64,000 nt of DNA from DAOVXM01 sp963746255 (GTDB lineage: Bacteria > Chloroflexota > Anaerolineae > Anaerolineales > UBA4823), in the NCBI GenBank assembly GCA_963746255.1, contig CAVVAJ010000001.1, forward strand, positions 62,001-126,000, written 5' to 3'. Position numbers and translations under genes: made by a program. Below the pieces are notes generated by a model, which worked only from the letters and a program-made list of their open reading frames with translations, was not told the origin of the DNA and ran no database searches. Positions 17,135 to 26,790 of this stretch are shown one piece after another; position 1 is the stretch's first letter; each line of letters opens with the position of its first letter.

Positions 17135-19098
17135 ATGGTACCAAAACTATTCGTTACAGGTCTGGTGATTATATTGGCTTTGTTGTTGGGTGTCAGTTCA
17201 GCGACGGGTCAACAGGAAGGGACTGCTAGCACCTTGACTCCCTATAGCTTCGCCTTCACTTACCAGGGCCAGCTGCAGGATGCTGATGGCCCGGTTACCG
17301 GCACTTGTGACTTGCAGTTCAGGCTCTGGGATGCTGCCAGTGAAGGTCTGCAGGTGGGCAACCTGCTTGAGATCAACGGGATACAGCTGCAGGCTGGCCT
17401 GTTCACAGCTAAGTTAGACTTCGGTGCTGAAGCCCATACCGGCGGTGCCCGCTGGCTGGAAATTTCCGTGCGCTGCCCGGCAGGGAGCAGCAGCTACGAG
17501 ACTCTGGCACCACGGCAGGAACTGACGGCTGCACCGGCTGCCTTGTCGCTGGCGCTGCCTTTCCGCACTCAGGCAAATAACTATGGTCCGCTGATCTGGA
17601 TTGAAAACACCAACACCAGCGGAACGCTATCAACTGGCGTATTTGGCAGCGGTTACGTCGGTCTGAGCGGCTACAGCAGCTCGGTTGGCGGCATGGGTGT
17701 GCGCGGCAGTGCCAACCCTGACAGCGGCGTTGCCTATGGAGTCTATGGGGAGAGCTCTTCACCTGGCGGTTTTGGCGTCTATGGCCAGGCGACTGCGGAA
17801 AGCGGGGCGACCCTGGGCGTATCCGGATACAGCAGCTCGACCTCGGGCACCGGTGTCTATGGCTGGGCTGGCGCCAGCAGCGGAGAGACCTATGGCGTCT
17901 ATGGCAAGAGCAGTTCCGATACCGGCATCGGGGTCTATGGGAATGCCACAGCCAGTAGCGGAGAGACCTATGGTGTCTATGGAGAGTGTAGTTCTTCCCA
18001 GGGCGCTGGGGTATATGGTACAGGCTATAAGGGTGTTTATGGTGTGAGTAGTTCAGCTCAGGCACCGGTGTCACCGGTGTCGGTTTTAAAGGGATCTATG
18101 GCGTCAGCACCTCTGACCAAGGCACTGGGGTCTATGGTGTCGGTGAATATGGCGTTGTAGGTACGAGCAGCACCCAAGCAGGTACAGGGGTGTACGGCAG
18201 TTCAGACGCACTCATGGGCATCTGGTGTCTAGGTGTTGGTGGACCGCAGATAATGAATTCAGACGCTGGTGTGTATCGGAAGTAGTGAATTTACCCAGGC
18301 AGTGGTGTCATGGATGAGCTACCGGTCGAGCGGTTCGACCAGTGGGGTCTCTGGCAACAGCTTCTCACCCTGCAGGAACGGGAGTTTCGGGTACGCCAGC
18401 GCCGTAGTGGTTCAACCACCGGCGTCTATGGCGAGAGCATCTCCACTTCAGGCCGGGGAGTGATCGGCGATGCCACCTCTGAAACCGGCACAACTTACGG
18501 CGTGGTGGGCTACAGCGCCTCGCCCGATGGTTATGCCGGCTACTTCCGCAACACCTCCAGTGGTAGAGGTCTTTATGTCCAATGGCTGATACGGGCACGG
18601 GCAACATTATTGAAGCTCGCAGCAGCTTCTCGGAAAGTGTGTTCAGGCGTAGAACGTGATGGCGATGTATACGCGGATGGAAGTTTCACTAGATACCGGC
18701 GCGTGACTATGCCGAGCTGCTGCCTGCCAGCGCCGGCTTGCAGGCCGGTGACGTGCTGGTCATAGGTGCTGATGGCAAGCTCACCCGCTCGACAACACCT
18801 TCCCAGACCTCGGTCGTGGGTGTCTATTCCACCCAGCCCGGTTTCCTGGCCGGGGCAGGCGAGGACGGTGCCGTCTCCGAGGACCAGGTACCCCTGGCTG
18901 TCATGGGTGTAGTGCCCGTCAAGGTCACGGCGGAGAATGGCCCCATCCAACCCGGTGACCTGCTGACCACCTCCAGTACCCTCGGGCATGCTATGCGGGC
19001 TGGCCCGGACCCCCTGCCGGGTACGGTGATCGGTAAAGCGCTCGAGTTCTTGGGAGAGCGGTGTTGGGGTCATCCAGATGCTGGTCATGCTGCGCTAG
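17135..19098 (+). pseudogene. secreted GVYG-repeat protein, frameshifted
   Basis: ATG 17135 follows AGGAGGA and opens a signal peptide ending near SSATGQ. Residues 35-150 form a beta-rich head (FTYQGQLQDADGPVTG, QLQAGLFTAKLDFG), common at the start of phage-tail-like and surface repeat proteins. Then come about 15 short repeats of the GVYGxSSSxxGxGVYG type. Frame moves near 18055, 18290 and 18600-18690 break it. The C-terminal domain (LQAGDVLVIGADGKLT, GPIQPGDLLTTSS) ends in frame at 19098 after one more shift near 19050. Likely an extracellular fibre; role unknown. Confidence 0.65.
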
Positions 19099-19111
19099 AG
19101 GAGGGAGACTG

Positions 19112-19393
19112 ATGAAAATCTTGAAGATCTTACCAGTCCTGGCAGCACTGCTGCTGCTCGTTTCGGTGGCCGGTGCCCAGGGGTACTACGAACTGCTGTG
19201 GTGGTCGGTTGACGGTGGCGGCACGACATCAAGCCAGGGTGGCGGCTATTTGCTCAGCGGTACCATTGGACAACCAGAAGGTGGCGAGTTGAGTAGCCCA
19301 AGCTATACCCTCGACGGCGGTGTCTGGCGCGGTGGTGAGGTGCTGGAGCCGCGGCCGACCCTACCGGTCTATTTGCCGTTGGTCGTACGCTGA
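19112..19393 (+). CDS. small secreted protein with LPLV C-terminus
   Basis: Product of 93 residues, 13 nt after the preceding gene, with AGGAGGGAG upstream. Signal peptide (LAALLLLVSVAGAQG), then a Gly/Ser-rich beta region with two YxLSGTIGQPEGG / YTLDGGVWRGG segments typical of short secreted proteins in Anaerolineae-like genomes, and a terminal VYLPLVVR. The same kind of terminal motif is on two neighbouring secreted proteins. Function unknown; likely co-transcribed with the GVYG-repeat protein. Confidence 0.7.
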   Translation: MKILKILPVLAALLLLVSVAGAQGYYELLWWSVDGGGTTSSQGGGYLLSGTIGQPEGGELSSPSYTLDGGVWRGGEVLEPRPTLPVYLPLVVR

Positions 19394-19540
19394 CGAGTGT
19401 CGTTGAAGTTATTGCTTGTTGATTGGTTTGGTTGCCCTCAATTATTTACGGGATTAGATGGATTTGCTACCCGGGGCATCAACTTAGCTTAGAAATTATA
19501 TAAGCGGTTTCGATATAGGGGTTTTTCCCAGGAGGGCTGG

Positions 19541-22500
19541 ATCATAAAGAGGTTAAGGGATTTTCGTTGTCATCTGGAACAGCTGGCCGGTCAACGCTTG
19601 TTCGCTAGCGTCAGGCTGACTGAGGTCCTGCTCGGGCTGAGCATCCTGCTGGTTTTGATCCTGGTCTCAACCTCTCTGGGCGGTCGCGGCTGGTTGGCAG
19701 GTAAAGGTTTGGGTGTCTCCTGGGCAGCCCCATTATCGCCAGCCCCGCTCACCACCCTGGCCGGTGATGAGCTGCACCCCGCAGTGGCTTTCAGCCCTGA
19801 GGCCAATTCTTACCTGGTCGTCTGGGAAGACAACAATTACTCATCCCCGACCTATCATGGCATCGCCGGTGTGCTCGTCGGGGATCAGGGCATCCCTTCA
19901 CAAGAGCCAATCTACATATCCACTTACAACCTGAACAGATGCCTGAACCCGGATGTAGCCGCTAACCTGCAGACCGGCAAGTTCCTGGTTGTCTGGGAGT
20001 ACGCCTATGATGAATCCGTCGACCACAACATTCATGCCCGTCTGGTTAGCGCTGATGGCTCACCCGAAGGGGGCGTGATCGATATCTCAGTTGTCACCAC
20101 ATATGAAACCTCCCCGGCGGTTGCCTATAATTCGGCCACGAATGAATGGCTGGTGGTTTGGGAATCCGCCACAGATGTCCATAACCGCGATATCAATGCC
20201 GCTGTCGTGGACGCGGATGGGGTTGTGCAGAACGAATTCACCATCGCTAGTGGTCTGGACGACCAGGCTAATCCCTCCGTCGCATTTGGCTCACTCTATG
20301 AAGAGTACCTGGTGGTCTGGGAGGACCTGGCCTATACCAGCGAGGACCTCAACCTGCTTGCCCGACGGGTGGCTGGTGATGGCTCTCCGATTGGGGAGGC
20401 CTTCCCGATCTCAACCGCGGCTTATGAGCAGATGCTTCCCGAGCTGGTATACAACCCGGATTATGACGAGTTTATGATCGTGTGGGAGGACCATCGTTGG
20501 GCCTGGGGTGATGCAGCCGATATCTATGGTCAGCGGGTCAGTGTGGAGGGCGCCCTGGTCGGTGGGAACTTCGGCATCTCCTGGGAGTCTGGTAACCTGC
20601 TGCTGAACCCTGAGGTGGCTTACAACACCAACACGCAGGAATATCTGGTGACCTGGGAATACGAGCACTCCCTCTTAGATCATGACATCTACCAGCGCCG
20701 CGTCAGCAGTACTGCTACCCTGCCGGGCGCCGAGATACCGGTATCCATTGATGCCAGCTGGGAAGGCCTGCCAGCCCTGGCGGTTGGTAACGAATACGAT
20801 TTCCTGGTCGTATGGGAGGATTATCGCGACCAGTCCACCCAAAATATCAATATATACGGCGATCTGCTCGCACCGCTATCCCCACCATCGCCTGCCACCG
20901 CGACCGTCACCCTGACCCCCAAGCCTTCCTTGACCCCGACACCAACGCCCACCCCAACGCGCACGCCAACCCCGACTCCAACGGCAACCGAACTTCCCAG
21001 CCTCGATTTGCAGATCGACTCGCTCGAGATCACCCAGGGGATCCAGTGCAAGGATAACGTGGAGTGTGAAGAAGGGGACAACTCGGTGCCGCTGATCTCG
21101 GGGAAAGCGACCTACCTGCGGGTATATGTTAATGTCCTCGGCAGTACCAACCCGATACTGGGGGTCTCAGCCAGCGCGGTCGCCAGCGTGGAATTTACCC
21201 CACCGGTAAATGGGATCGCCCTCAACGAGACGATTAACGCCCCACTGGTCCCAGACCGGGCTAAATTCAATGATACGCTGAACTTCTATTTCTCTGCCGA
21301 TGATCTGAATTCAATGGGATCAATCAAGGTGACCGTCAATCCAAACCACACCATCCCAGAGACCGACTATACCAACAACTCCATGACGGCTTGGGTGGAG
21401 TTCGTCGAGGCTCCCCCGCTTAAGATCGTGCCGATCTGGATCCATTACAAGTACGGGACGAAGTCCAGCTTTGTCAGCCCGGACATGCCTTTTTGGTTGA
21501 CCAACTACACCGAGAATATCCTGCCGGTACCGCAGGTGGACTGGTTGATCATGCCAGGGTCACTGGTGGAGTGGACAGAACCGCTTGGTCCAGATGGTGC
21601 CAGTTGGGGTAAATTATTGAATAAGATCAGGGATATTAACAACAAGAATGTCTGGTGGGCTTATTTGGAGGGTGAGGTAGGGTTTGCCCATTTTTATGGC
21701 ATGTTCCCTAACGGTGAGCAAGAAGGCGGCTCTCAATCCGGATTAGGTGATGTCCCCGGATATAATGCGGTCGGTTATGTGGAAAAAACACACCTCAATC
21801 TGGAAGACCTGGCGGACAACATGGTGCACGAACTGGGACATAACTTTAAGCGAGCTCATGCACCTTGTGAGGTGGATCCCCCTTTTGATACAGACAATCC
21901 TTATATCGGTAGACAATTGGGGGATTATGGTTGGGATCCGCAGGGAGCTGCCGGCGGGAAAGTGCAGTCGCTCCCTGACGGGTGGGTTGTGCCTCAGACA
22001 ACCGCAGATGTGATGAGCTACTGCCAGGATGAATGGATCTCGGAATACACCTACCGTGCCATCCTGGATTACCGCCAAAATGTTGCTTCCAGTAGTTCAA
22101 ACCTTTCACAGGGATTGGCCACCAAGCTGGCTGCTGACCAGGATACCTGGCAGTACCTGTTCGTATCAGGCTACCTGAGCGATACACTGACGCTCGACCC
22201 CTGGTCGATCTTAGAGGCTCCCAGCGGTTATTTCAGCCAAACCGGAGCGGGTGAATACACCTTGCGCTTGATGGATGCAACCGACCAGGTCCTTTTCGAG
22301 CGGCATTTTAACATGCAGGCCAGCATGCCCACCTTCTTGCCAAATGCGCCCGCTGCCCCTGAAGTAAAACCTTCGTATAGCTTTTACGAGATCCTCCCCT
22401 GGAACCCAGCAGCGACTAATGTAGAAATCTGGCAGGGGAATGATATGTTGTACGAACGTACACTCAGCGCCATAGCACCGCAAGTGACCTTGCTCAATCC

Positions 22501-23068
22501 GCTGGGTGGTGAGACCTGGAAAGCAGACGGCGATTACACCATCACCTGGCAGGCGAGTGACTCAGATGGTGACCCGTTGTGGTTCGATGTAGCCTTCAGC
22601 AGTGACGGTGGGGAGAGCTGGCAGGTGATCGCCACCCGTCTTCAAGCAACCGACCTGCAGGTCAGCGGTAATCAATTCCCGGGCACAACCAGCGCCCTGA
22701 TCCGCATCTACGCTTCGGATGGCTTGCGCACCACCCAGGCGACCAGCGGGAATTTCACAATCGAGCATAAAGGACCTGCGGTCTATATCACACTCCCAGC
22801 CGACGGCTCTTCAGTTCCTCCCGATACGCCGCTGATGTTGACTGGTTCCGCTTTTGATTGGGAAGATGGTATCTTGTCTGCTGAATCCATGATCTGGCAC
22901 TCTAACCAGGTGGGAAAGCTGGGTACTGGTAAGCAGATATTCGTTAACCTGTCCCAGGGCTGGCACACCATCACGCTGACGGTGACCGACAGTGATGGGA
23001 CTGCTGCCAGCACCTCCATCGATGTGTACTCGGGATACCAGCTTCACCTTCCCTTGGTGCGCAGGTAG
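19541..23068 (+). CDS. secreted seven-blade propeller metzincin-type protease
   Basis: A very long intact frame. Strong AGGAGGG (19531-19537) is followed by ATC-ATA rather than ATG; the nearest standard start is TTG 19598, giving 1156 residues. After a membrane segment come seven LVVWED-type repeats (YLVVWEDNN through FLVVWEDYRD), the right number for a seven-bladed propeller. A Pro/Thr linker follows, then a CARDB-like beta domain, then a metalloprotease with HELGHNFKRAH (744-754, counted from TTG) and Met-turn DVMSYC. Two beta-sandwich domains and a terminal LHLPLVRR follow. Probably an exported or surface zinc protease. Confidence 0.8.
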   Translation: MIKRLRDFRCHLEQLAGQRLFASVRLTEVLLGLSILLVLILVSTSLGGRGWLAGKGLGVSWAAPLSPAPLTTLAGDELHPAVAFSPEANSYLVVWEDNNYSSPTYHGIAGVLVGDQGIPSQEPIYISTYNLNRCLNPDVAANLQTGKFLVVWEYAYDESVDHNIHARLVSADGSPEGGVIDISVVTTYETSPAVAYNSATNEWLVVWESATDVHNRDINAAVVDADGVVQNEFTIASGLDDQANPSVAFGSLYEEYLVVWEDLAYTSEDLNLLARRVAGDGSPIGEAFPISTAAYEQMLPELVYNPDYDEFMIVWEDHRWAWGDAADIYGQRVSVEGALVGGNFGISWESGNLLLNPEVAYNTNTQEYLVTWEYEHSLLDHDIYQRRVSSTATLPGAEIPVSIDASWEGLPALAVGNEYDFLVVWEDYRDQSTQNINIYGDLLAPLSPPSPATATVTLTPKPSLTPTPTPTPTRTPTPTPTATELPSLDLQIDSLEITQGIQCKDNVECEEGDNSVPLISGKATYLRVYVNVLGSTNPILGVSASAVASVEFTPPVNGIALNETINAPLVPDRAKFNDTLNFYFSADDLNSMGSIKVTVNPNHTIPETDYTNNSMTAWVEFVEAPPLKIVPIWIHYKYGTKSSFVSPDMPFWLTNYTENILPVPQVDWLIMPGSLVEWTEPLGPDGASWGKLLNKIRDINNKNVWWAYLEGEVGFAHFYGMFPNGEQEGGSQSGLGDVPGYNAVGYVEKTHLNLEDLADNMVHELGHNFKRAHAPCEVDPPFDTDNPYIGRQLGDYGWDPQGAAGGKVQSLPDGWVVPQTTADVMSYCQDEWISEYTYRAILDYRQNVASSSSNLSQGLATKLAADQDTWQYLFVSGYLSDTLTLDPWSILEAPSGYFSQTGAGEYTLRLMDATDQVLFERHFNMQASMPTFLPNAPAAPEVKPSYSFYEILPWNPAATNVEIWQGNDMLYERTLSAIAPQVTLLNPLGGETWKADGDYTITWQASDSDGDPLWFDVAFSSDGGESWQVIATRLQATDLQVSGNQFPGTTSALIRIYASDGLRTTQATSGNFTIEHKGPAVYITLPADGSSVPPDTPLMLTGSAFDWEDGILSAESMIWHSNQVGKLGTGKQIFVNLSQGWHTITLTVTDSDGTAASTSIDVYSGYQLHLPLVRR

Positions 23069-23398
23069 CGCATTTCGGCAGGCATCAACAAAGGTGATGA
23101 TGACATCATGCTGGGTTCAGGTGCCGATCGATTGAATTCCAAAACGTCATCAAAGTACAATTTACCCCCTGAGGACGACATTATTGGGGTGCTTTACCCA
23201 AGTCTAAGGATTAACCACCATCCCCAATATTCACAGTTCGCGCCCAGAGACGATGACCTGGTACCAGGATGACGATGTTTCCTGCAACGTAGAGAACTCT
23301 GCCTGGGTGTAAACAATCAGGTCAATCCCCACCGGGAATCCCACTGGCAGGTAGTCTGGCAGACGGTCTCGCCGGGACTTATCGGAGCTGCTGATCAC
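23069..23398. other. intergenic region
   Basis: About 330 nt without a supported gene, leading into the decayed gene copy at 23399. Confidence 0.35.
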
Positions 23399-23975
23399 GA
23401 TGCTTTTTGGGTGAGGTTATTTGATTGTGAGTGCATGCAGCCGAGTGAGCTATTGAAGCGCGCTATTTCTAACTGGGATGACGAAACTATCGCGATATTG
23501 ACGCAATATCTGCTGTACCAGACCTTCAGCAATAGAATCTCAATTTATCTGGATTGTTTAGAGTCGTTACCAACGAACCAATACAGCGATTTGAAAAAGA
23601 TATTCCAAGGAAAAGATGGCCGGTACCTGAGGAGAACTGCGCTGCAAATCCCAGGGATGGGGGTGATGCAGGATTATGAGCAAAGAGTGACATTAAATCT
23701 TGGATCGTGTTTTCGGCAGAGGCCTTCAGGTATATCTGCGATGATAGAAACCTTGCGAAATATGCTCCGGACAGGATCGTAATAGCACTTGAAACTTATC
23801 ATTCTGAACAGGATGATAGCAATTATTGGTCAGACCTGAGCGATTTAAAAAGGAAAGTGGATATCGATGGTTTGGAGATCGATGTCTATTTGGCGCTCAT
23901 CGCACGAATGAAAAATTGAAAAACCAAAGCGGGGGAGTACTGCTTTACTGCGATGCTAGATAGGATGTGGAGTCG
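23399..23975 (+). pseudogene. hypothetical protein of a duplicated family, copy 2, decayed
   Basis: Around 85% identical by eye to 14279-14850: CMQPSELLKRAISNWDDE, SIYLDCLESLPTNQYSDL, FRYICDDRN. A shift near 23665 and a stop at 23917-23919 (REF: RMKN then stop) break it, and similarity ends at about 23970, where a PadR gene begins. Clearly non-functional. Confidence 0.6.
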
Positions 23976-23979
23976 CATA

Positions 23980-24351
23980 ATGTCTGAACCGGCACAGTAA
24001 CCGGAATACCATCGACCACTGCCCCCGGCGGTTTTTCATATCCTGCTGGCTTTGACCGACGCCGAAAAACACGGTTATGCCATCATGCGAGAGGTGGAAG
24101 ATACCACCGCGGGCCGCATGGAGCTGGGGCCTGGCACGCTGTATGGCGCTATCAAACGGTTGCATAAGACAGGCCTGATCGCCGAAACCGACGAACGTCC
24201 CGATCCCGCGCTTGATAATTCCCGCCGCCGTTATTATGCGCTTACGGACCTGGGCCGGCGAGTGCTGGCAGCTGAGACAGAGCGTCTGGATCATCTAGTC
24301 AAGGCGGCTCGCCGAAATGATATATTCAGCCCCGAGGCGGCAGAGGGGTAG
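23980..24351 (+). pseudogene. PadR-family transcriptional regulator with early stop
   Basis: The frame from ATG 23980 reads MSEPAQ, then TAA (23998-24000), then PEYHRPLPPAVFHILLALTD and the PadR winged-helix core EKHGYAIMREVE, GPGTLYGAIKRLHKTGLI and RRRYYALTDLGRRVL. The next in-frame start is TTG 24052, which would lose the first helix. PadR proteins repress their targets in response to small molecules. The early stop is either a real inactivating change (AAA to TAA) or an error. No obvious target gene adjoins it. Confidence 0.7.
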
Positions 24352-24392
24352 GCATCATCCTAAGAATGACCTAAATACTGTCCAACTTTATG

Positions 24393-24435
24393 GGTCCACT
24401 ACAACCCACCCCCACCTCCTCCCAAATGGAAGGAG
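24393..24435. repeat. GC-rich palindromic repeat fragment
   Basis: CCACCCCCACCTCCTCCCAA followed by ATGGAAGGAGGAGT: a left-end copy of the family found at 14929-15375. Followed by two tight hairpins, ATTGC-TTC-GCAAT (24443-24455) and GGAGATTTC-TTGC-GAAATCTCC (24461-24482). Confidence 0.65.
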
Positions 24436-24503
24436 GAGTATCATTGCTTCGCAATAACTCGGAGATTTCTTGCGAAATCTCCACTGTATAAGGAGGGTAA
24501 GTT

Positions 24504-24557
24504 ATGGGGAAAAAGAACAAGGATTTGAATGTGGTAAAAAAGCTTCCTCCCCCTTAG
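24504..24557 (+). pseudogene. DUF559 gene remnant (first codons only)
   Basis: Encodes MGKKNKDLNVVKKLPPP then stop. The first seven codons and the leader (GGGTAAGTT before the ATG) match the DUF559 gene at 15407, after which the palindromic repeat sequence takes over. A collapsed copy of the same repeat-plus-nuclease unit. Confidence 0.6.
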
Positions 24558-24595
24558 GTGGATGACCAAGGAGGGGAAAAAAAACTTCCTCGCCC

Positions 24596-24725
24596 TTGCA
24601 GGGGGAGGACAGAGGTGGGGGTCAGACCGACCCACCCCCCAGCCCCCTCCCAGTTGGAATGGGGAGTGATGCACTCCATGGGCAGCCATCCTCCCCATCC
24701 AGGGGGAGGACCGAGGAGGGGGTGT
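24596..24725. repeat. GC-rich palindromic repeat unit
   Basis: Right-end sequence, then CCCCCCAGCCCCCTCCCAGT, ATGGGGAGTGATG, and a closing GGGGGAGGACCGAGGAGGGG. Same family and order as the units at 15 kb. Confidence 0.75.
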
Positions 24726-24890
24726 GATGCAGCCGATCGCCGCAAGACGGCAAACTCACAGCAGCCCGAACCTACTCAGAGAGTTACAGCGTACCTACAC
24801 TGAGAGCGGCCAGATGCAGCCAGGTAAAGACCGGCGGTCAAGTATGTTCGTTATTGAATATAATATATAGGTATATCGAGCATAGATCCG

Positions 24891-24933
24891 AACTGGATGT
24901 GAACCCATAACCGTTTGTTTGTGATTACCCTCT
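24891..24933. repeat. dispersed hairpin repeat, copy A
   Basis: AACTGGATGTGAACCCATAA then CCGTTTGTTTGTGAT; diverged copy of the repeats at 25411 and 25861. The hairpin is damaged in this copy. Confidence 0.55.
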
Positions 24934-25034
24934 TAAGATCAGCGAACTGACTCAATATATTACACCGAATTAGTTATTTATGCAGAGGGTATTATGTACA
25001 TTCAAAATTAGCTAGGACTAGCGATGGAGGTGAC

Positions 25035-25253
25035 ATGGCGCAGGAGAAGAAAGCAACTCAGGAGCAGCGTGCAGGCCACTGGTTGAAATGCCCAATATGC
25101 GGCGGCGAGAATTTTTGGCATCGCGAAGCACAGCTCAATACTCGCATGATGACTTTGTTTGATTTGGACTGGATAAATCCTCGCGGCGACTGTTACATCT
25201 GCGAAAATTGTCGCCACATTCTGTGGTTTTATGGGGAGGACGAGAAACCTTAA
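25035..25253 (+). CDS. small zinc-ribbon protein
   Basis: Product of 72 residues with GGAGGTGAC just before the ATG. Four cysteines in two pairs, CPICGG (about residue 20) and CYICENC (about residue 56), define a zinc ribbon of the type seen in small nucleic-acid-binding or unknown proteins. Highly charged N-terminus. It stands alone between dispersed hairpin repeats A and B. Confidence 0.7.
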   Translation: MAQEKKATQEQRAGHWLKCPICGGENFWHREAQLNTRMMTLFDLDWINPRGDCYICENCRHILWFYGEDEKP

Positions 25254-25598
25254 CAGTTGGCCAGCGAGCATGCGCATGCACCTAACAACCGCTGTTGCTG
25301 AGCTCTACCGATAAACTGCATTTCAATAGTCCATTTCTCCGAACCCCAGGTTAACAATGACATTCCAAATCGCTGGAACAATTTTTTATCAAACTGGCAG
25401 TATTATTTCATATCCCAATTGGATTTGAAACTATAACCGTTTGGTTATGATAACCGCTCTGTTAATCATCATGATTGATTAATCCGTGAACCACCCAAAA
25501 ATTAAATAAAACACAGTAATTAAACTATAGATCCAATCGATAGGTAGTAAATATGAAAGGCTATTTCAATTGCGTAAACTATTCTGAAGGAGAAAACA
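25254..25598. other. intergenic region with hairpin repeat copy B
   Basis: About 345 nt. Copy B (25411-25464) reads TATCCCAATTGGATTTGAAA then CTATAACCGTTTGGTTATGATA, containing the perfect inverted repeat ATAACC-GTTT-GGTTAT. Also an ACCTAAC near 25279, possibly an attC remnant. Confidence 0.55.
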
Positions 25599-25856
25599 AT
25601 GTCTGACGAAAACAAATTCAACCTACTTTATTTTGAAGGCTGCTCCATGAAAGAATTATACGAAACGATGGAGAATTGGCAAATAATATATCGAAAGCGT
25701 CTACTATCAACCAATATCCAGAAAGACAAAGGGAAATTCTGCTGCATTGCCCTGAGCAATCCCACCGAGGTGGTTATATGTAACGGATCTGGTGGAACCC
25801 AGGCGAATGTATCTGGCGGAAACCTGGATGTAAAGATCCATGGTATCTTTGCATGA
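25599..25856 (+). CDS. conserved small hypothetical protein
   Basis: Product of 85 residues, GAAGGAG upstream. The core MKELYETMENWQ and KRLLSTNIQKDKGKFCCIAL and SNPTEVVICNG looks like a conserved, soluble hypothetical family seen across bacteria; a gap follows in a Gly-rich stretch. No catalytic motif visible. It lies exactly between hairpin repeat copies B and C, which might bound a mobile unit. Function unknown. Confidence 0.65.
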   Translation: MSDENKFNLLYFEGCSMKELYETMENWQIIYRKRLLSTNIQKDKGKFCCIALSNPTEVVICNGSGGTQANVSGGNLDVKIHGIFA

Positions 25857-25860
25857 TTTT

Positions 25861-25915
25861 GTATCCCAACTGGATTTGACACTATAACCGTTTGGTTATG
25901 ATAGGTACTCTATTA
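25861..25915. repeat. dispersed hairpin repeat, copy C
   Basis: GTATCCCAACTGGATTTGAC then ACTATAACCGTTTGGTTATG: near identical to copy B at 25411, same orientation, 4 nt after the preceding stop codon. Confidence 0.65.
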
Positions 25916-26120
25916 GCAGCATAGTTCACGACTTCGTGATATGCCCAAAATTTACATAATATTCTGCAAATACGTCATAGAATCATATGCTGGGCGGCAG
26001 AAGACGAACATTACATGCAGCGAAAACTTGGTTTGATTTAGCGTATACCCTCCTTGAAATTAACCCTGCCGGGAGATTGATCAAAAATGTAGTCACACTC
26101 CGCCGGCCGGCGTGCTCGCA

Positions 26121-26255
26121 GGAAGGCGAGCGTGCGCACCCGCACCGCTGCAGGCTATTGGTTTTATCCCCTCGAATGATTTTCACTTAGAACAAATCCG
26201 AAAAACCACCAAATCTGACGTGATATACTGCAACCGCCGTAGAATCAATGGTTGG
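26121..26255 (+). repeat. dispersed leader repeat, copy 1
   Basis: About 135 bp, 80-85% identical by eye to 29143-29269. The best-kept part is TGACGTGATATACTGCAACC followed by GCCGTAGAATCAATGG. Both copies end 45-110 nt before a gene start on the plus strand. A TTGACG/TAGAAT pair in copy 2 hints at a shared promoter. Confidence 0.6.
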
Positions 26256-26301
26256 ACTAAGCGCTTCCGTCAATGCTAGAATGAACCTAATAAGGAGCTG
26301 T

Positions 26302-26790
26302 ATGAAACCTACCGATACACTCGCGACGCTCTTTAATCACAACCTGTGGGCAAATCTGCGCCTACTCGAACGATGCGCTGCGTTGAGCAGTAAGCAACTC
26401 AATGCCAGCATTTCTGGTGCCTATGGTTCCATCCGTGACACATTGCAGCACATCGTCACTTCCGAACAATCATACTTTTCGCGCATCTGCACCGGTCAAC
26501 GGTACGACCGCCCGGAAGATGCAGCGCCCTTGACGTTAGCGGAAATGGTGGAATCGGCGCGTACTACTGGTTCTGGCTTAATTGAGTGGGCACCCAAGGT
26601 GCAGGCTGGCGATACGGTCCAACTCGACTGGAAGGGCACACCACGTGACGTGCCGAAGACGATCATTCTTACCCAGGTGATCAACCACGCTACAGAACAC
26701 CGCGCCCAGGTCATGACGATTTTGACGCAATTGGGAATCCAGCCACCGGAGTTGGATAGTTGGACGTATTTCGATGAACGGGAAAAATAG
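26302..26790 (+). CDS. DinB-family protein
   Basis: Product of 162 residues from ATG 26302, with AAGGAG upstream; an in-frame upstream ATG is in the leader repeat. The DinB/YfiT four-helix fold is indicated by FNHNLWANLRLLERC, then IRDTLQHIVTSEQSYF, then the metal-ligand block INHATEHRAQVMTILTQLG with HxxxH. Family members are probable metal-dependent hydrolases or thiol transferases with varied substrates, and the E. coli dinB polymerase is unrelated. Substrate unknown. Confidence 0.85.
   Translation: MKPTDTLATLFNHNLWANLRLLERCAALSSKQLNASISGAYGSIRDTLQHIVTSEQSYFSRICTGQRYDRPEDAAPLTLAEMVESARTTGSGLIEWAPKVQAGDTVQLDWKGTPRDVPKTIILTQVINHATEHRAQVMTILTQLGIQPPELDSWTYFDEREK

Noticed and set aside
17409..18074. 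221-codon minus-strand frame, His/Arg-rich
   Set aside because: Antisense shadow of the GVYG-repeat gene.
20821..21081. Gly/Val-rich minus-strand frame
   Set aside because: Antisense of the Pro/Thr linker codons of the protease gene.
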